NCBI GenBank assembly: GCA_033239005.1
Contig: BSQZ01000001.1
Span: forward strand, 8,708,000-8,771,999
Source: Lamellibrachia satsuma
Taxonomy: Eukaryota > Annelida > Polychaeta > Sabellida > Siboglinidae
Direction: 5' to 3'
DNA: 64,000 nucleotides
The notes below the pieces were generated by a model that was not told the origin of the DNA, searched no databases, and worked only from the letters and a program-made list of their open reading frames with translations. The position numbers and the translations under genes are program-made. Shown in pieces: positions 11,050 through 24,200 of the stretch (its first letter is position 1; the number at the start of each line of letters is the position of its first letter).

Positions 11050-14000
11050 GTGAGTAGCAGTGGAACCAATCCTGTTTTCCTTAATATCTGAAACCATATG
11101 TCTGCACACAGTTCCTTGTACATGCTGTAGTTTGGAAGGTCACTACACTTGTATATATATAATTAATTGTGATATTTCACTTTCTATAAATGTACAATAA
11201 TATATTTGTGCTTGGTACTCAGTAAAGCATATTTGTCAAAGTTTTGTCTGTTTGGCTAGCATTGCGGTCATGTTTTTAAACGTGACATTATTTTATAAGA
11301 TACCATTACAAGGGAAAGGTATATTGTAACTTTAAAATGCATTAATTAAGAAGTACATAACTTGGGCTTTTCAACTGGGTACACTTTATTTCGCAGGAGT
11401 TATAGCTATCAGTTCATAGATAGCTTAGAAATGCAGACGTAAGGCTTCATATGATATAATTTCCAGTAGAATAGCGAGTGTATAATGCTAGGGAGACCAC
11501 TGATCACATTTCACCGAGCTTTAGCATGTTTTGTATACGTAACTGAATATATAAAATAATTTTTTTGCATGTTCCTTATGATGTGAATATGTCATATTCT
11601 TATTAGTTTGACTAGGAAGCCAATTTCAAAAATCATTACGTAATAGTCAAATGTGCTTTAGTATAGTTATGATGCAGTGTATTTGATTACATAGTGTCAC
11701 ATGAATCAAATGCACCTCAGAACTGATCAAACTTTGTTTGATTACATAGTGTCATCCCTCTTCTCAACCACTTCTATTTCTTCTTCACCACCAGTTGCGT
11801 TCTCTCCCACCTGGACTTTTTGGATGGAGCTCTGCTCCCTCACAATAGCTGCACTTTTTGAAGCGGGACGTATGCATATATATTCGGGACTGGTCCAGGA
11901 ACCATAGTATGAGCAGTAATTTATTACGCCATGGACTGCAGGCACATTCCACAGATCCATCTCGTCCCTGCAGTCTTGGATAACTTCATGACTAACTTCC
12001 AGTTGTTTTGCTAGAACGTGCTGCTTGGCATCATAAGGTTTTCCCCTTCTTCTTTATGGTGCCACCCAAGCTGTCACAGGGACCTTTCCCATGGCCAGCC
12101 TGCAACCAGGTCCATGAAGATTAAAGGCCAAATAGTGCTGGAAATTTGGCCACAAGGACACATATTGTGCGGTTTCTGTATTGCGACATCAGGAAACTTG
12201 TTACAAAGTGCAAGGTCGACAGTACTGGAAGGATTGCTTTAAATTCCTTCTCCAGTGCTTTGTTGAAAGCAGACAGCTTACTATTATCCTTGGAGTGTAC
12301 TACCATTGGGTGGATAGTTACCAGGCATCTGCTGTAGTACACAGCAGCGATTTCATCTTAGCAGTTGCCCAATTTTCTGCGTAGTCAATCTGGACCATTG
12401 CCTATGTCTTCTCCACCATGGACTGCTCCAAGGTATGAACCTATAAATATTGGGCAGTAATGCAGTGACAGTGCATTTGGAACTCGACCATGCCATCTGT
12501 GAAGTTGCCAGTGAACATTTCTTTACTTTTGACAACTTCATTGAGCAGTTACATTGCTGCCCTTGTTCTGATGTTGCTAGTATAGAAACTTAACAACAAA
12601 TGTCAGTTGAATCAGTTTAGTACATTACAGGTCGCACCTTCATCTGCGTCATTTCTTCTGCTCCCTATCTTGGGTTTGGAGAGAGAGAGAGCCGCAACGT
12701 CTGTGCCAGCCACGTTATGTAAGAGGTGTGGTGTGTTACGCCACACTAGCGATCATAATAGTCATATTGGCATTGTTGCGGTGACTGCTTCAGTGTAGTG
12801 CAAAGTCTTTTAACCTACTAGTCCTTTTGATGTAGGACCCTTTTCCACTTGGGAACTTTTTGTATAACTTCAGGAATTCCCTGTCACGGAGCTTTTGTGT
12901 TGGTCTTGATACGCGTGACACTCATTTTGATATCTAAAAAACATGTTTAACATCTGTGTTCAGTATAACACTAAAATAGTGAAACCGTTCGTTGCCCGAA
13001 ACCATACGACGGACATCAGTCTAAACAAATTAAAATGTTATATATTCTGGAGAAATAAAGTTTGCGAGCACATATGACATATAAACTTGGGCTTAGGCCA
13101 CTAATGTAGTAAATGTAGAAAATTCAAGGATTTGACCAGAAATATTAATATTGTTGTTAGTAATTCCCGAAATATATGACATTGTAGCAAGATATTAACT
13201 GTATGTCTTACATAGGTAGTTAGAATAATATAAACTGTTTTTAAAGGCGTCATCATGTAAATATTGTACAAAAAGGAGCAAAAATTATCCATTTCTTGGA
13301 AACAGTAATCAGTGTTTTCATGGTACAGAATAATAATAATTATAGAAAAGTAGGATTTCGCAAAAAGTCCTAACCAAGATGCATACGTACGACCTGATCA
13401 CAACTGTCTACTTGGTTTATTGAAGGAGTAATGGTTCTAAGCATCATTTGTGAACGTTTCGTGCGAAATGACCATATGTAACTGCATATATTGATGTTTT
13501 TTTGTATTATTTAATTCCACTGTATTGTGTCATTTGTAAACAAACTAATTAATTGTATACCTTGCATTAACCTACTCACTAGTCAAGTAATATCGTTGAC
13601 ATACCAAAAACGCTTTATCCCAGTTGATTGAAATCAGTTGCATTTTGCTCTCTGTTGGGATGTTTCATCGTTGATACAAACACAATTGTTTGTGTAACAA
13701 ATGAAAATCATTGATGTATAAATAATTCTGAGCTGCTCGCACCGAAGGGAATTCCAAGAGTGTCAGAAGTTGCACTAGGAATTACCTTCACCTAGACCTA
13801 ATTAATTCAATAATGATGGAAGATGCCAAAACAAGTAAAAATGATCGTTAGACTGCAGCAGATGTTCTGCTAATCGCATATGGGGTAATATGGGCAAATG
13901 AATCTGTCCAAGCTCAGTTGGAAGGAAATCGCAGAAACAAGTATGTGTTAAAATTGCTGAAGAAATTAAATAGGCTATAGCAAGAATTTCAAGCGATGCC

Positions 14001-17000
14001 GCTCAACGGCTCAAGCAAGAGTATAAACGCATCACTGACAACAACCTTGCTTCAAAACGAGGCCCTATCAATAGGGATGTAGCGCTGCTGGTACACCGCA
14101 CTGCTATCAGTTGGAGGTCAACCGATACACACTGTGCAGTTACAACTGATATAGCTCTGAAAATTTTGGTGACGCCAAAAGTACTATCGTTTGCAATCGA
14201 TTGCAACCAATAGGAGTGCTTGATGTTTCAACAGTATTATTTTATTTGGATGGTACTGTTTGTATTCCTTAGGTATTATATGTATGTGTAAATGTAACAA
14301 CGTACGTATATTGATATATGACATGTTTTTTTGGCATTATCCATTCTCACTCAATTGTATCATTGTAAACATATTGTATTCTTCATTCATAGGCCTTAGG
14401 CATTATGTGTGTGAAATGTGTATATGTAACTACATACATTAATATATGATATATGCCTACTTATAATTGCTTTTATTATAATTGTTATGTTTTTATGGTA
14501 ATTAGTTATTTAATTTTAATTGTATTACATTTTTATAAACAAATTGTAGTGTTTATTTAACTGTAAACATTGCGTTAACCTACTACTAGATTTTAAATAG
14601 TTTGTTTCTCTTGGAATTTAATCTACCATGAAATAACCTAAACAATGCTATATTATTTTATTTAAATCATTACTACTGCTCAGTATTATCAGTAGTTCTC
14701 ACAATAAGCCTGCTGCAGTTTATTTATTTGAATAAATTTGCAACTTACAGATAGCATAAAAAACATACTACCAATTTTATGGAAAGAATTATAAAATTAT
14801 TGAATAACGAGATCACTGAAACATTTAAAACAACTATTCAACGTGTATTATTGTGTGGGTTATAATTGAAATAAAAATGAATCGACACAATATTGTTTAA
14901 TGTTGGTGGGGTTTATTAAAAAGAAAATATGGTGGAAAGAAAACGCCTACCGCCCCCATGTAGTTTTTATGGAATATCCTTAACCAAGTAGATACAGTTC
15001 ATTCATTCAGTAATTCATTGATTTCAGGTGAACCGAGAACGCTACGGCTTTGACATCAATGTGATGAGAGTGTGGGAGAGAAACATCACAGGTCGAGGGG
15101 TCACGGCTGCAGTTGTTGATGATGGTGGGTTTCAGACTTGGGGTGAATTACATTGCAATTGCAATTCCACTTACAATTCCGGAATTTGAATTTTTTTCAA
15201 TTGGAATTGGTGAAAATGTAATTGGTATTTTTAATTACTTTATTCATTACAGAAAATCAGTAAAATATAATATGTTATGTATATTGTATTTGTTTGCCAT
15301 TATGTACCATAGTATGCATAAATTAACTAAAGCTGCTTTAAAAAGAATTGGTATTTTAGAGGTGGAATTTGAATGTGTATTTGTGATTGCAATTGATATA
15401 ATGTAATTGACCCAAGTCTGGTTTAGCTACTTCATTTCATTCAACAACCAATATAAGTCATCAAGTTTAATCTCTGAGTTTACAGCTTTATTCTCAATGT
15501 TGATTAATACTTTCCTGACACTTTGTTTATGTTCGTGTTGTGTTAGTGTTTTTTCATAATACAAACAACAAAACCTCATATTTGGAATATATTAGTCTTC
15601 ATCCCATTTAAAATATGACTTTGTCTATGTCTAAACAACTATTTTCAGTACATCATTTGGTATTTGGACTACTCGTTTTATTTTTTGATTAATCATAATG
15701 AGATCGTATAATTTGAATATCAAATTCTTATACAGACAGAAATCTAACCATGACAAAGGATGCTGATGTAAAGTTACATGTTTGCACACATTGTAATGAT
15801 GAATACTTGTGCAAAATGTAATGTTGCACACATTGGTGTAAAATTACATTTTTACACATATTATATACATTGTAATGATGACAGGATTGGAGTGGACCAA
15901 CCCTGATATTGAAGACAACTACAGCTCGGAAGGGAGCTGGGACTTGAACTCCGGGGATGCTGACCCGATGCCCCTGAAGAAAGCCAAACAAAACCATCAT
16001 GGCACTCGCTGTGCTGGAGAAATTGCGGCCGTGGCCAATGCCCATTGTGGCGTGGGCGTGGCTTATGGTGCAAAGGTTGCTGGGATACGTTTGCTGGACG
16101 GACCGATGACAGACGGCCTTGAAGCACAGGCCTTCATGAAGAACATGGATGTGAACGAGGTGTACAGTTGTAGGTGTGTAATTGTAATGTGTGTAGTTGT
16201 TGGTGTGTAATTATAATATGTGTAGCAGTAGGTGTGTACTCACAGTGTGTGTAGTTGTAGGTGTGTAATCGCACTGTGCATAGTTGTAGGTGTGTATGGC
16301 AACATGTACAGTTGTAGGTGTATATGACAATGTGTATAGTTGTAGGTGTGTATGGTAATGTGTATAGTATGGTAATGTGTATAGTTTTAGGTGTGTGTGG
16401 CAATGTGTATAGTTGTTGGTGTGTATGGCAATGTGTATAGTTGTAGGTGTGTATGTCAATGTGTATAGTTGTTGGTGTGTATCGCAATGTGTATAGTTGG
16501 TGTGTATGGCAGTGTGTATAGTTGTAGGTGTGTATGTCAATGTGTATAGTTGTTGGTGTGTATGGCAATGTGTATAGCTGTTGGTGTGTATGGCAATGTG
16601 TATTTGACAGGGAATCTTTCCAACCAATGTAGAAATTAATGAGAATTAGGAGAAGAATGAGAATTTGGTTGAAGTTTAACGTTTCGTCAAATGTGGCGAC
16701 ATGAATTAATTTGATTTGTGTATAGATGATAATGACAACCTGGTAACTTAACTACTGTATTATATATAAAACTAACGTAATTTTGTCATGTGTCATTAAC
16801 AGCTGGGGCCCTGAAGATGACGGAAAGACAGTGGACGGGCCACACTACTTGGCTAAGATGGCCATGCGTCATGGCACTGATTACGGTCGCCGTGGTTATG
16901 GTGCCATATATGTGGTTGCCAGTGGCAATGGAGGTCACAAGAATGACAATTGCAACTATGACGGTTATGCAAATTCTGTATACACCATCACCATCGGCGC

Positions 17001-18179
17001 TGTTGATGAATTTCGCCAAATGCCGTATTACGCCGAAGAATGTGCATCAATGTTAGCAGTGACATACAGCAGCGGAGGAATACGCAGGCGCAGCATTGTG
17101 AGTCGGCTCAGGTTGTCATGGTGATATTGAAATATGACGTTTGCTGTACAAATGTTACAAAATTATGAAGTTGTGTTTTTGACAGATATATTTCACAGTT
17201 TTGTAGTTTTATTTCTTAGACTTCTGCAAGACAGTTTCTAATGTTCCACTTTCATATGATATGTGTGCCACATCTATCTGAAATATCAGACATTGGACAT
17301 TGGTGGTGCAGCACAGATATAGTGTAGAACAGCAAACAGTAAAACTAGGTATTTTTCTTTTTGTTCAATATTATATTTTTGTATTTTGAGATTATTTGTG
17401 ACATCAAGATAATTTTCTTGCACAATGCTGTTTATACCATGGACTATCTTGCATGATGTATACATATAGGCATCAAATGTTTGGCTGACCTCCAGGTGAC
17501 CACTGACTGGACAAAGCTTGGCGGCCATGGTTGCACTACAAAGCATTCTGGGACGAGTGCAGCGGCACCACTGGCTGCCGGCATGATCGTCCTCATGCTG
17601 CAGGCAAGACCCTGTCTCACTTGGCGTGACATACAGTTCATCATTGTCATGGCCGCAGTGAAGGTGAGTGCACAGATGTCACAAACTGTCCGTCCATCCG
17701 CCCGCCCGTCCGTCTCCTCAGAAGCTCATACAAATTTAACTTAGCCACAATTAATTGGGTTTAATCATGACTACTGTAGTGTCTCCAACATGGAGCTTAC
17801 TGCAGGTGCGCTGTAGAGTTGCTATGATGGATGTAGGCTTGTGACAGATTAAGAAGTCACTTCGTGTTGAGTCAATTCTGTTATGTACGTGGTTCATATC
17901 AAGTGGTTCACATTAAGTGGTTCATATCATATGGTTCATATGGTATGATTCATATTGTTTGATTTATGTGGTTATATTGCATGCTTGTACTGATGATTCA
18001 TGTGGTGTCGATCATACTGCGTGGGTGTCACTGGCTGATATTGTGTTGGTGTGTTGACCTTAACAGCCGTTAGCCTGTTAACCTATGACAAACTTGTAGA
18101 GCACAGTGAATTTCCTGTGCTGTGTACACACATACGCATTCATGCACACACGCATGCACGCACGCACGCACACACACAG

Positions 18180-18210
<31 letters not shown>

Positions 18211-18228
18211 TATATATGTATATATACA

Positions 18229-18272
<44 letters not shown>

Positions 18273-21200
18273 TTATATATATACACACACATATACATAT
18301 ATGCAATATATGCAGCACATAAAAGAAACAACTGTATTTGTCCAGGTTGACGTAGATGTTGCTCACTGGTACAAGAACGCAGCTGGTCTGCATCACAGCC
18401 ACAAACATGGCTTTGGTCTGATGGATGCATGGAGACTGGTCAACGCAGCGAAGGTGAAGTCAGGTTGACAACATTCAGTGGTGTAGTGTGACACATTCAT
18501 GTCACTGCCCAGATAAATGTCACACCACACATTATTTGTCATGACACAAAAGTCTTCTTGGTAAACGTACACCAGTCACTCTGAGCTGGACTGAACTGAC
18601 TGTGATCATTGGCCATTGAATTGATTCTAGGACATAATCCCCCTGGACAACCCCCCAGACAATGCCACCCTATCAGTATCCCACTACTCTTTACCAGCAG
18701 ATAAAGTGTTAATGTGTGATATACTGGGTCATGGTTAAATTCAGGAAATCAAATAAGAAACAGTTGTGAGTTTATGTCTCAAACCTGGGTTCAAATTGAG
18801 GCATCCGTTCTTGTTAAAGAAATAGAATTATTGAAGCTCACTACATTGTAAAACTATACTATGCAGTAACGCTTTTTTGCCAATTATATATCAATAACCA
18901 ATATATACCTTTTGGATTTGGGATATTGTCCTGGGGGGCACAGTAGAGTCGCGTTTAGAACATCAGGCTCTCAATCGAGAGAACCCGGGTTTGAATCCTC
19001 TTGCTGCCGTTTCGAAGCATTGACAGTTTTGTTCATCCCACATTGCCACAGTTCACTCAGCTGTATAAATACGTACCTGGCTACAGACAGAGGTGGATAT
19101 CTGAACGAATAGTCTTAACACAGTAATTGCAACTTGGCTGAATGCTTCCCAAAGAAGTCGAGATGGTGTTAGAATGGGTAGGTCTGCCAGGGGATGAAGT
19201 GTAAAGCACTTTGAGCAGTCCCAAGGACTGGATACCGTGCTATATACGAACATACCTTTACTTTTTTATATAGCGGGGGGATTTTGTCCAGGGGGTTTAT
19301 GTCCTGATGCTACTATATGCTTCTACGTACCAAAATATATCGGATGTATGGGGGTGAATCAGTTTCAATAAATTGACATGACAGATGTTTTTGGCTCATA
19401 ATTATTGATTATGACATAGTACTACATTGATACATAGTCTACCAGGTACATAAAATTATGTTCTGATATTTGTCTTGAATTCCAGACATGGAAGTCAGTG
19501 CCGTGGATGTCAACATTTGCGACAGAGGAGCTCCGGGTCAGCGAACAGATACCAGTCAGTCCAGACTACCTGGTTGTCACATATGCTGGTATGTACCTTT
19601 TTTGCATTTCAGGCACCAAACTTTCAGGGGTTCATCTACGACACCAATGGGCCATGGTCAGGTCGTCATAGTTTTATTTTTTTCACCCTGCTATTACCCT
19701 TTCTATGAACAATTGAATTACCTTTAGTAGTTATAACATACAATTATTAGCAAATCTATGCGAACAATTACGTACAATTGTTCACAATGTCATACATTTT
19801 CTTTGATTGTCCCAAGTTACGTAACACCAGTACAAGCCGTCGCTAGATGGTACAATCACTGCCAGTATTACGTCGCAATTTTGAGAGTTGGATTCCCAGA
19901 AGCCATCAAGATATTGACCGACAGCACCAAGTACCAAGGCATAGATGAATATTTCTGTGAACTTGTGTAAATATTGACAGTCTCTTACGAACTACCAAAT
20001 TATCCTGTCCGGAGGATGGGTATTTTTGTTAGATGTATTAATAATACTATACAATATGTTTTATTTCACTTACTCTTTTAGTGGCCATTACTTCTTAAGA
20101 CTAATTTGAAATAAATATGAGCAGTTGAAAAAGAACAGGAACTGAGCCAAATGAAAGGGTAGAGGAATTCCTAGCAAATCAAAATCTTTGCAAGATTTTT
20201 TGGCAAAGCAAATAATGAATTCTTTCAAAAGTTACAGTACAGGATTATGTGATATCCAGGCATGTATTTGAATTGGAGTTGGTGAAAATGTAATTGGTAT
20301 TTTCAGTTACATCATATACCTTTTTCACTGAAATTGTTCGTTACAAATAATCAATAAAATATGTTGCATATGTCACATTTGTTTGGTCATTATGTACCAT
20401 AATATGCAGAAATTAAACAAAGCTGCTCTAAAATATATGTTTTTTTGCATTGAGTTGCTCTGTTCACGTGCTTTTATTTCAGTATGGAATTGATAATTGC
20501 AGTTGATATTTTGGAATTGGTATTTTTTTATTGGAATTGGTATTTGTAATTGGTGTGTAACCGGAATTGGAATTGATATAATGTAATTGACCCCAAGTCT
20601 GCTTCTCAGTAATGAGGTTTTCTTATTGATCAACAGAGCCATCCATTGTTGTGTGTAGTCCACCAAAATGAGGCCAGGCCGATGAGATCTAACCCTGCTG
20701 CAGTGTTTTAGGTTATTTTATGGATCGGGGTGGGGTTTCAAAGAATTTTTTAGTTATGCACATTTCTAGAATACACCATTCAACAGCTTTTATAAACACG
20801 GAGATATGTACTGACTTTTGAAAGTACGTTTGGATGCAGTGAAGTTATGGTTGGTACTAATTAATGTGGCCTTTTATTGGTCTGGTTTTGTATGTTTATT
20901 GCTTGGGTAGGATGGGTCAAACAATGGCACGTCACTCACTAGACAAATTGGTACATTCTGCCTACTCATGAAAGTTCCTCCTCATTTTAATTTTTTGCTA
21001 GTCTCATTTCAAATTCATTTAACAAAAAATAAAACTTACCTCGTATCCACTGCAACATTCTAGCTCATTTGTGCAAAATTTTTTAGTTTTTTTGTGAAGC
21101 CATCAGACAAACCATTAAATTACGTAATGTTTGGTCAAACATTAATTGAAGTGAAAATGGAAACACTGTAATTCATTCACCCTTGGTAATTTTTTGTGAT

Positions 21201-24200
21201 CGGTGAAAGGATGGAAATCATGTCCATGGTTGGCATTGACCTGCACAGTTTGTCATGTGATCGGTGAAAGGATGGAAATCATGTCCATGGTTGGCATTGA
21301 CCTGCACAGTGTTTACCATTTTGGATATCTACTATTTTGAGCCTTACCAGATCTTACGATTAAAGTCAATTCTTTCGATGATTTGAACAAAAATAGGCAT
21401 TTTTATTAAATCGACTGCAGGTGATGCTTAAACTATTCACACACAACACATTTGGACATCAATGAACCGGATTTGCGATAGGTTAAATCAGTTGAGGAAG
21501 CAGTTTTGAAACATCAGTTTATCCCCACTCATGTGCCAAATGGTTTGGCAAAACTTAAACTGTGAAAAGTGTGATAATGAATTAACAATGTGACAAGTTT
21601 TTTCCATAGCATAGTTTTCACGATGTTAACAATTAAACCTGATGTTTCGATTGATCCAGTTTTGCATCTCCATGCTGAACAATGCCATATTCAGGTAATT
21701 CCTAGGTTTACCGATTAGTTTATATGTGTTCCAGTCTCGTTTTAAATTATTCAGCCAATCAGCAGAATGGATAGAGGAGATTTGAACTTTAATCTTGTGT
21801 TTCTACTTTCGAGCTAAAGATTTAAATAGGTGAAATTTCAAAATGAGCTGACATCCATTGTTCTTCAGTCACAAATGACACGCTGGATGGCTACAACCTG
21901 CAGTCACTCGAATATGTCCATGTGACGTTGACGATGACACACAAGTGTCGTGGTGACCTTGAGATTCATCTGCATTGTCCAAGTGAGACGGAATCCTTGA
22001 TTGGTGCAACACGAATTCATGACAAGTGAGTTTTAAAATCATTCAAAATTACAATTGCTGGTTGTAGCTGTACATTCATTTACTGTTCAATCTGTCACAA
22101 TTTGAGATTTGAGAAAGAATGATTTTACAGAGTTTTTCCTTGTACAGTGTAGAAATGAATACATGTCATGGAAGTGTTTAAGAGTAACATCAGTCATGGG
22201 ATATGTACAAGTGAGGGAGCAGTTATAGTCGCTACACCAACTGTTAGCGAGAGTGAGAGAGAGAGAGGGAGAGGGGGAGAGGGGGATTGGGAGAGCGAGA
22301 GAGCATCATTATTGATTGATTCTTAAGTATTTCTTAGAGTAGAGTGGAAACATTGCCTTTTTTGAAGCTTTCATAATTATTTTTAATTAATTATTATTCA
22401 CATAATTAGAATAGAAAATATTCTAAGATATCAACAGTGGAATGTTTACTTTAAATACACACACCATGACTTGCCAGTATATTTACAATACTGTATGATA
22501 ACCCCTAATACCAATCATAACACATACAATCATCAACCTGATGATACAAGTGAGCTTCAAACACTTGGGATCAATTACAATATATCAATTCCAATTACAC
22601 CTCAGAAATAACAGTTAAAATTACAGAATATCTATTCCAATTATCAATTCCATATAAAAATAAAAAATTTGTGAACAGAGCAACCATAGACATACTCAAT
22701 ACACAAAAGTAACATCTGCTTTAGAGCAGCTTTATTTAATTTCTGCATATTATGGCACATATTGACCAACAAATATGATATACATACATATGATATTTGA
22801 TTGATTATTTGTAGCTAATAATTTGAGTTAAAAAGATACATGATGTATCGAAAAGTAATTGAAAATACCAATTACATTTTCACCATTTCCAATTCCAAAT
22901 ACTTTTAAAAAACAAAACACCAATTACATTTGACATTTCAATTCCGATTACAATGTAATTTACCCCAAAGTAATTTTACAGAGAACGAATACATTCACTT
23001 GTTGGCTAACAAAAGACCCCGACTTTTGTCGGCTGATCATGTCTTCTAAAAAGGACTATAATTATATCAACATAATTTTCATTTTGTGTATGTGACTTGC
23101 AGAAGTGAAGCTGGTTTCCAGAAGTGGACATTTAGCACAGTAAGATGTTGGGGAGAAAGTCCACTAGGGCAATGGAAGGTGACCATCATGGACAAAGGTG
23201 GGTAGAGAACAAGCATCTAGGGTCGAGTTCAACTTAGTGACCATTCACAATTGCCAACATTTACCTATTTTTACAAAGCATATGAATCCCCCCTTATCCG
23301 AATTAGTACTTTAAGATGTTGATAATTTTCCAGACTGAAAAATATATCGGTGTAGCAATGACTAAGTGCACGTATAGAACATACAATAGTAACCATCAGA
23401 ATATGTTCACAGGCATTTGTCTCCAAATATTATGTTTAAAGTTTTGTGTTTTTTTTCTAACATGGTATCATATTGATAATTGTTGTCCTCGAAGTTGTGA
23501 ATTTCCAAGATTTACATACTGTATTACAAGTGGCGAACTGTAAATGGTTATGCAATTTAGAACAGTAGTAGTTCCCTGATGCAGTGGTGGTCATATTTCA
23601 CATGTGATTGACATTTAAAATATTTAGTATGCAGGCCTTGGTCCTCCTTCTTCCTTTGGTATGTTTTGTATGAATAGGTAAATATTTACCATTGTGAGTG
23701 GCCTCTTAGCGACCAAAGTAACTAATGGTCACTCTATTCGTGACCAACATAAGCTGAGTGTATTCTGTCTCACCTGGTTTGGCCAGAATTACATAACACC
23801 AACCAACCAACATTGCCGTCACCTGCAGGTGGTGGAAGCTCTAGTCGACTAAGTGGTCAACGTGGCAACCGATATAGCGTCATAGGAAACAAGTAGACAA
23901 TAACAAGAGCATTGCCCGTATTGCAGTCGTCTTGTTTGAATTATTTTTGTTTCATAATATACAATTATTTTTCTGTTTGTGCTGTCATAGTAATCGATAT
24001 TACTGTTATTGATATTACATTTTGGGACGTTAGAAGCTGTATGCCGATGGCTATATGTGGCATGTCTTGCTTCCCCATTTTTAATTGGTGACTTTGTAGA
24101 TGATGTTGTTTTGAATGACATAATGTCCACTTGACATAGCCTGTTTCTTTGTAATTACCGGTGGCTACTTAGCCGGACAGTGAGGTGGAGATCACAGGTT

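Larger units (their letters stand above)
11050..15027 (+). other. PCSK7: PCSK7 intron 1
   Basis: An intron of 3978 bp, phase 0. It holds a minus-strand transposase-like remnant (11740-12560) and a Myb/SANT-like remnant (13800-14080). The rest is AT-rich sequence in which I see nothing specific. Confidence 0.85.

Noticed and set aside
10408..11123. Minus-strand ORFs opposite PCSK7 exon 1
   Set aside because: Shadows of the real exon; the plus strand aligns to the PC7 prodomain.
15113..15406. 97-codon ORF following PCSK7 exon 2
   Set aside because: It is translated from the miniature hAT-like element in the intron.
18930..19005. Functional tRNA gene
   Set aside because: A and B boxes are present but the acceptor stem does not pair and the sequence continues into a SINE body and tail.
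19758..19970. 70-codon ORF with protein-like composition in PCSK7 intron 7
   Set aside because: Overlaps a segment repeated near 27098-27170, so more likely a dispersed repeat; it is not in phase with the gene.
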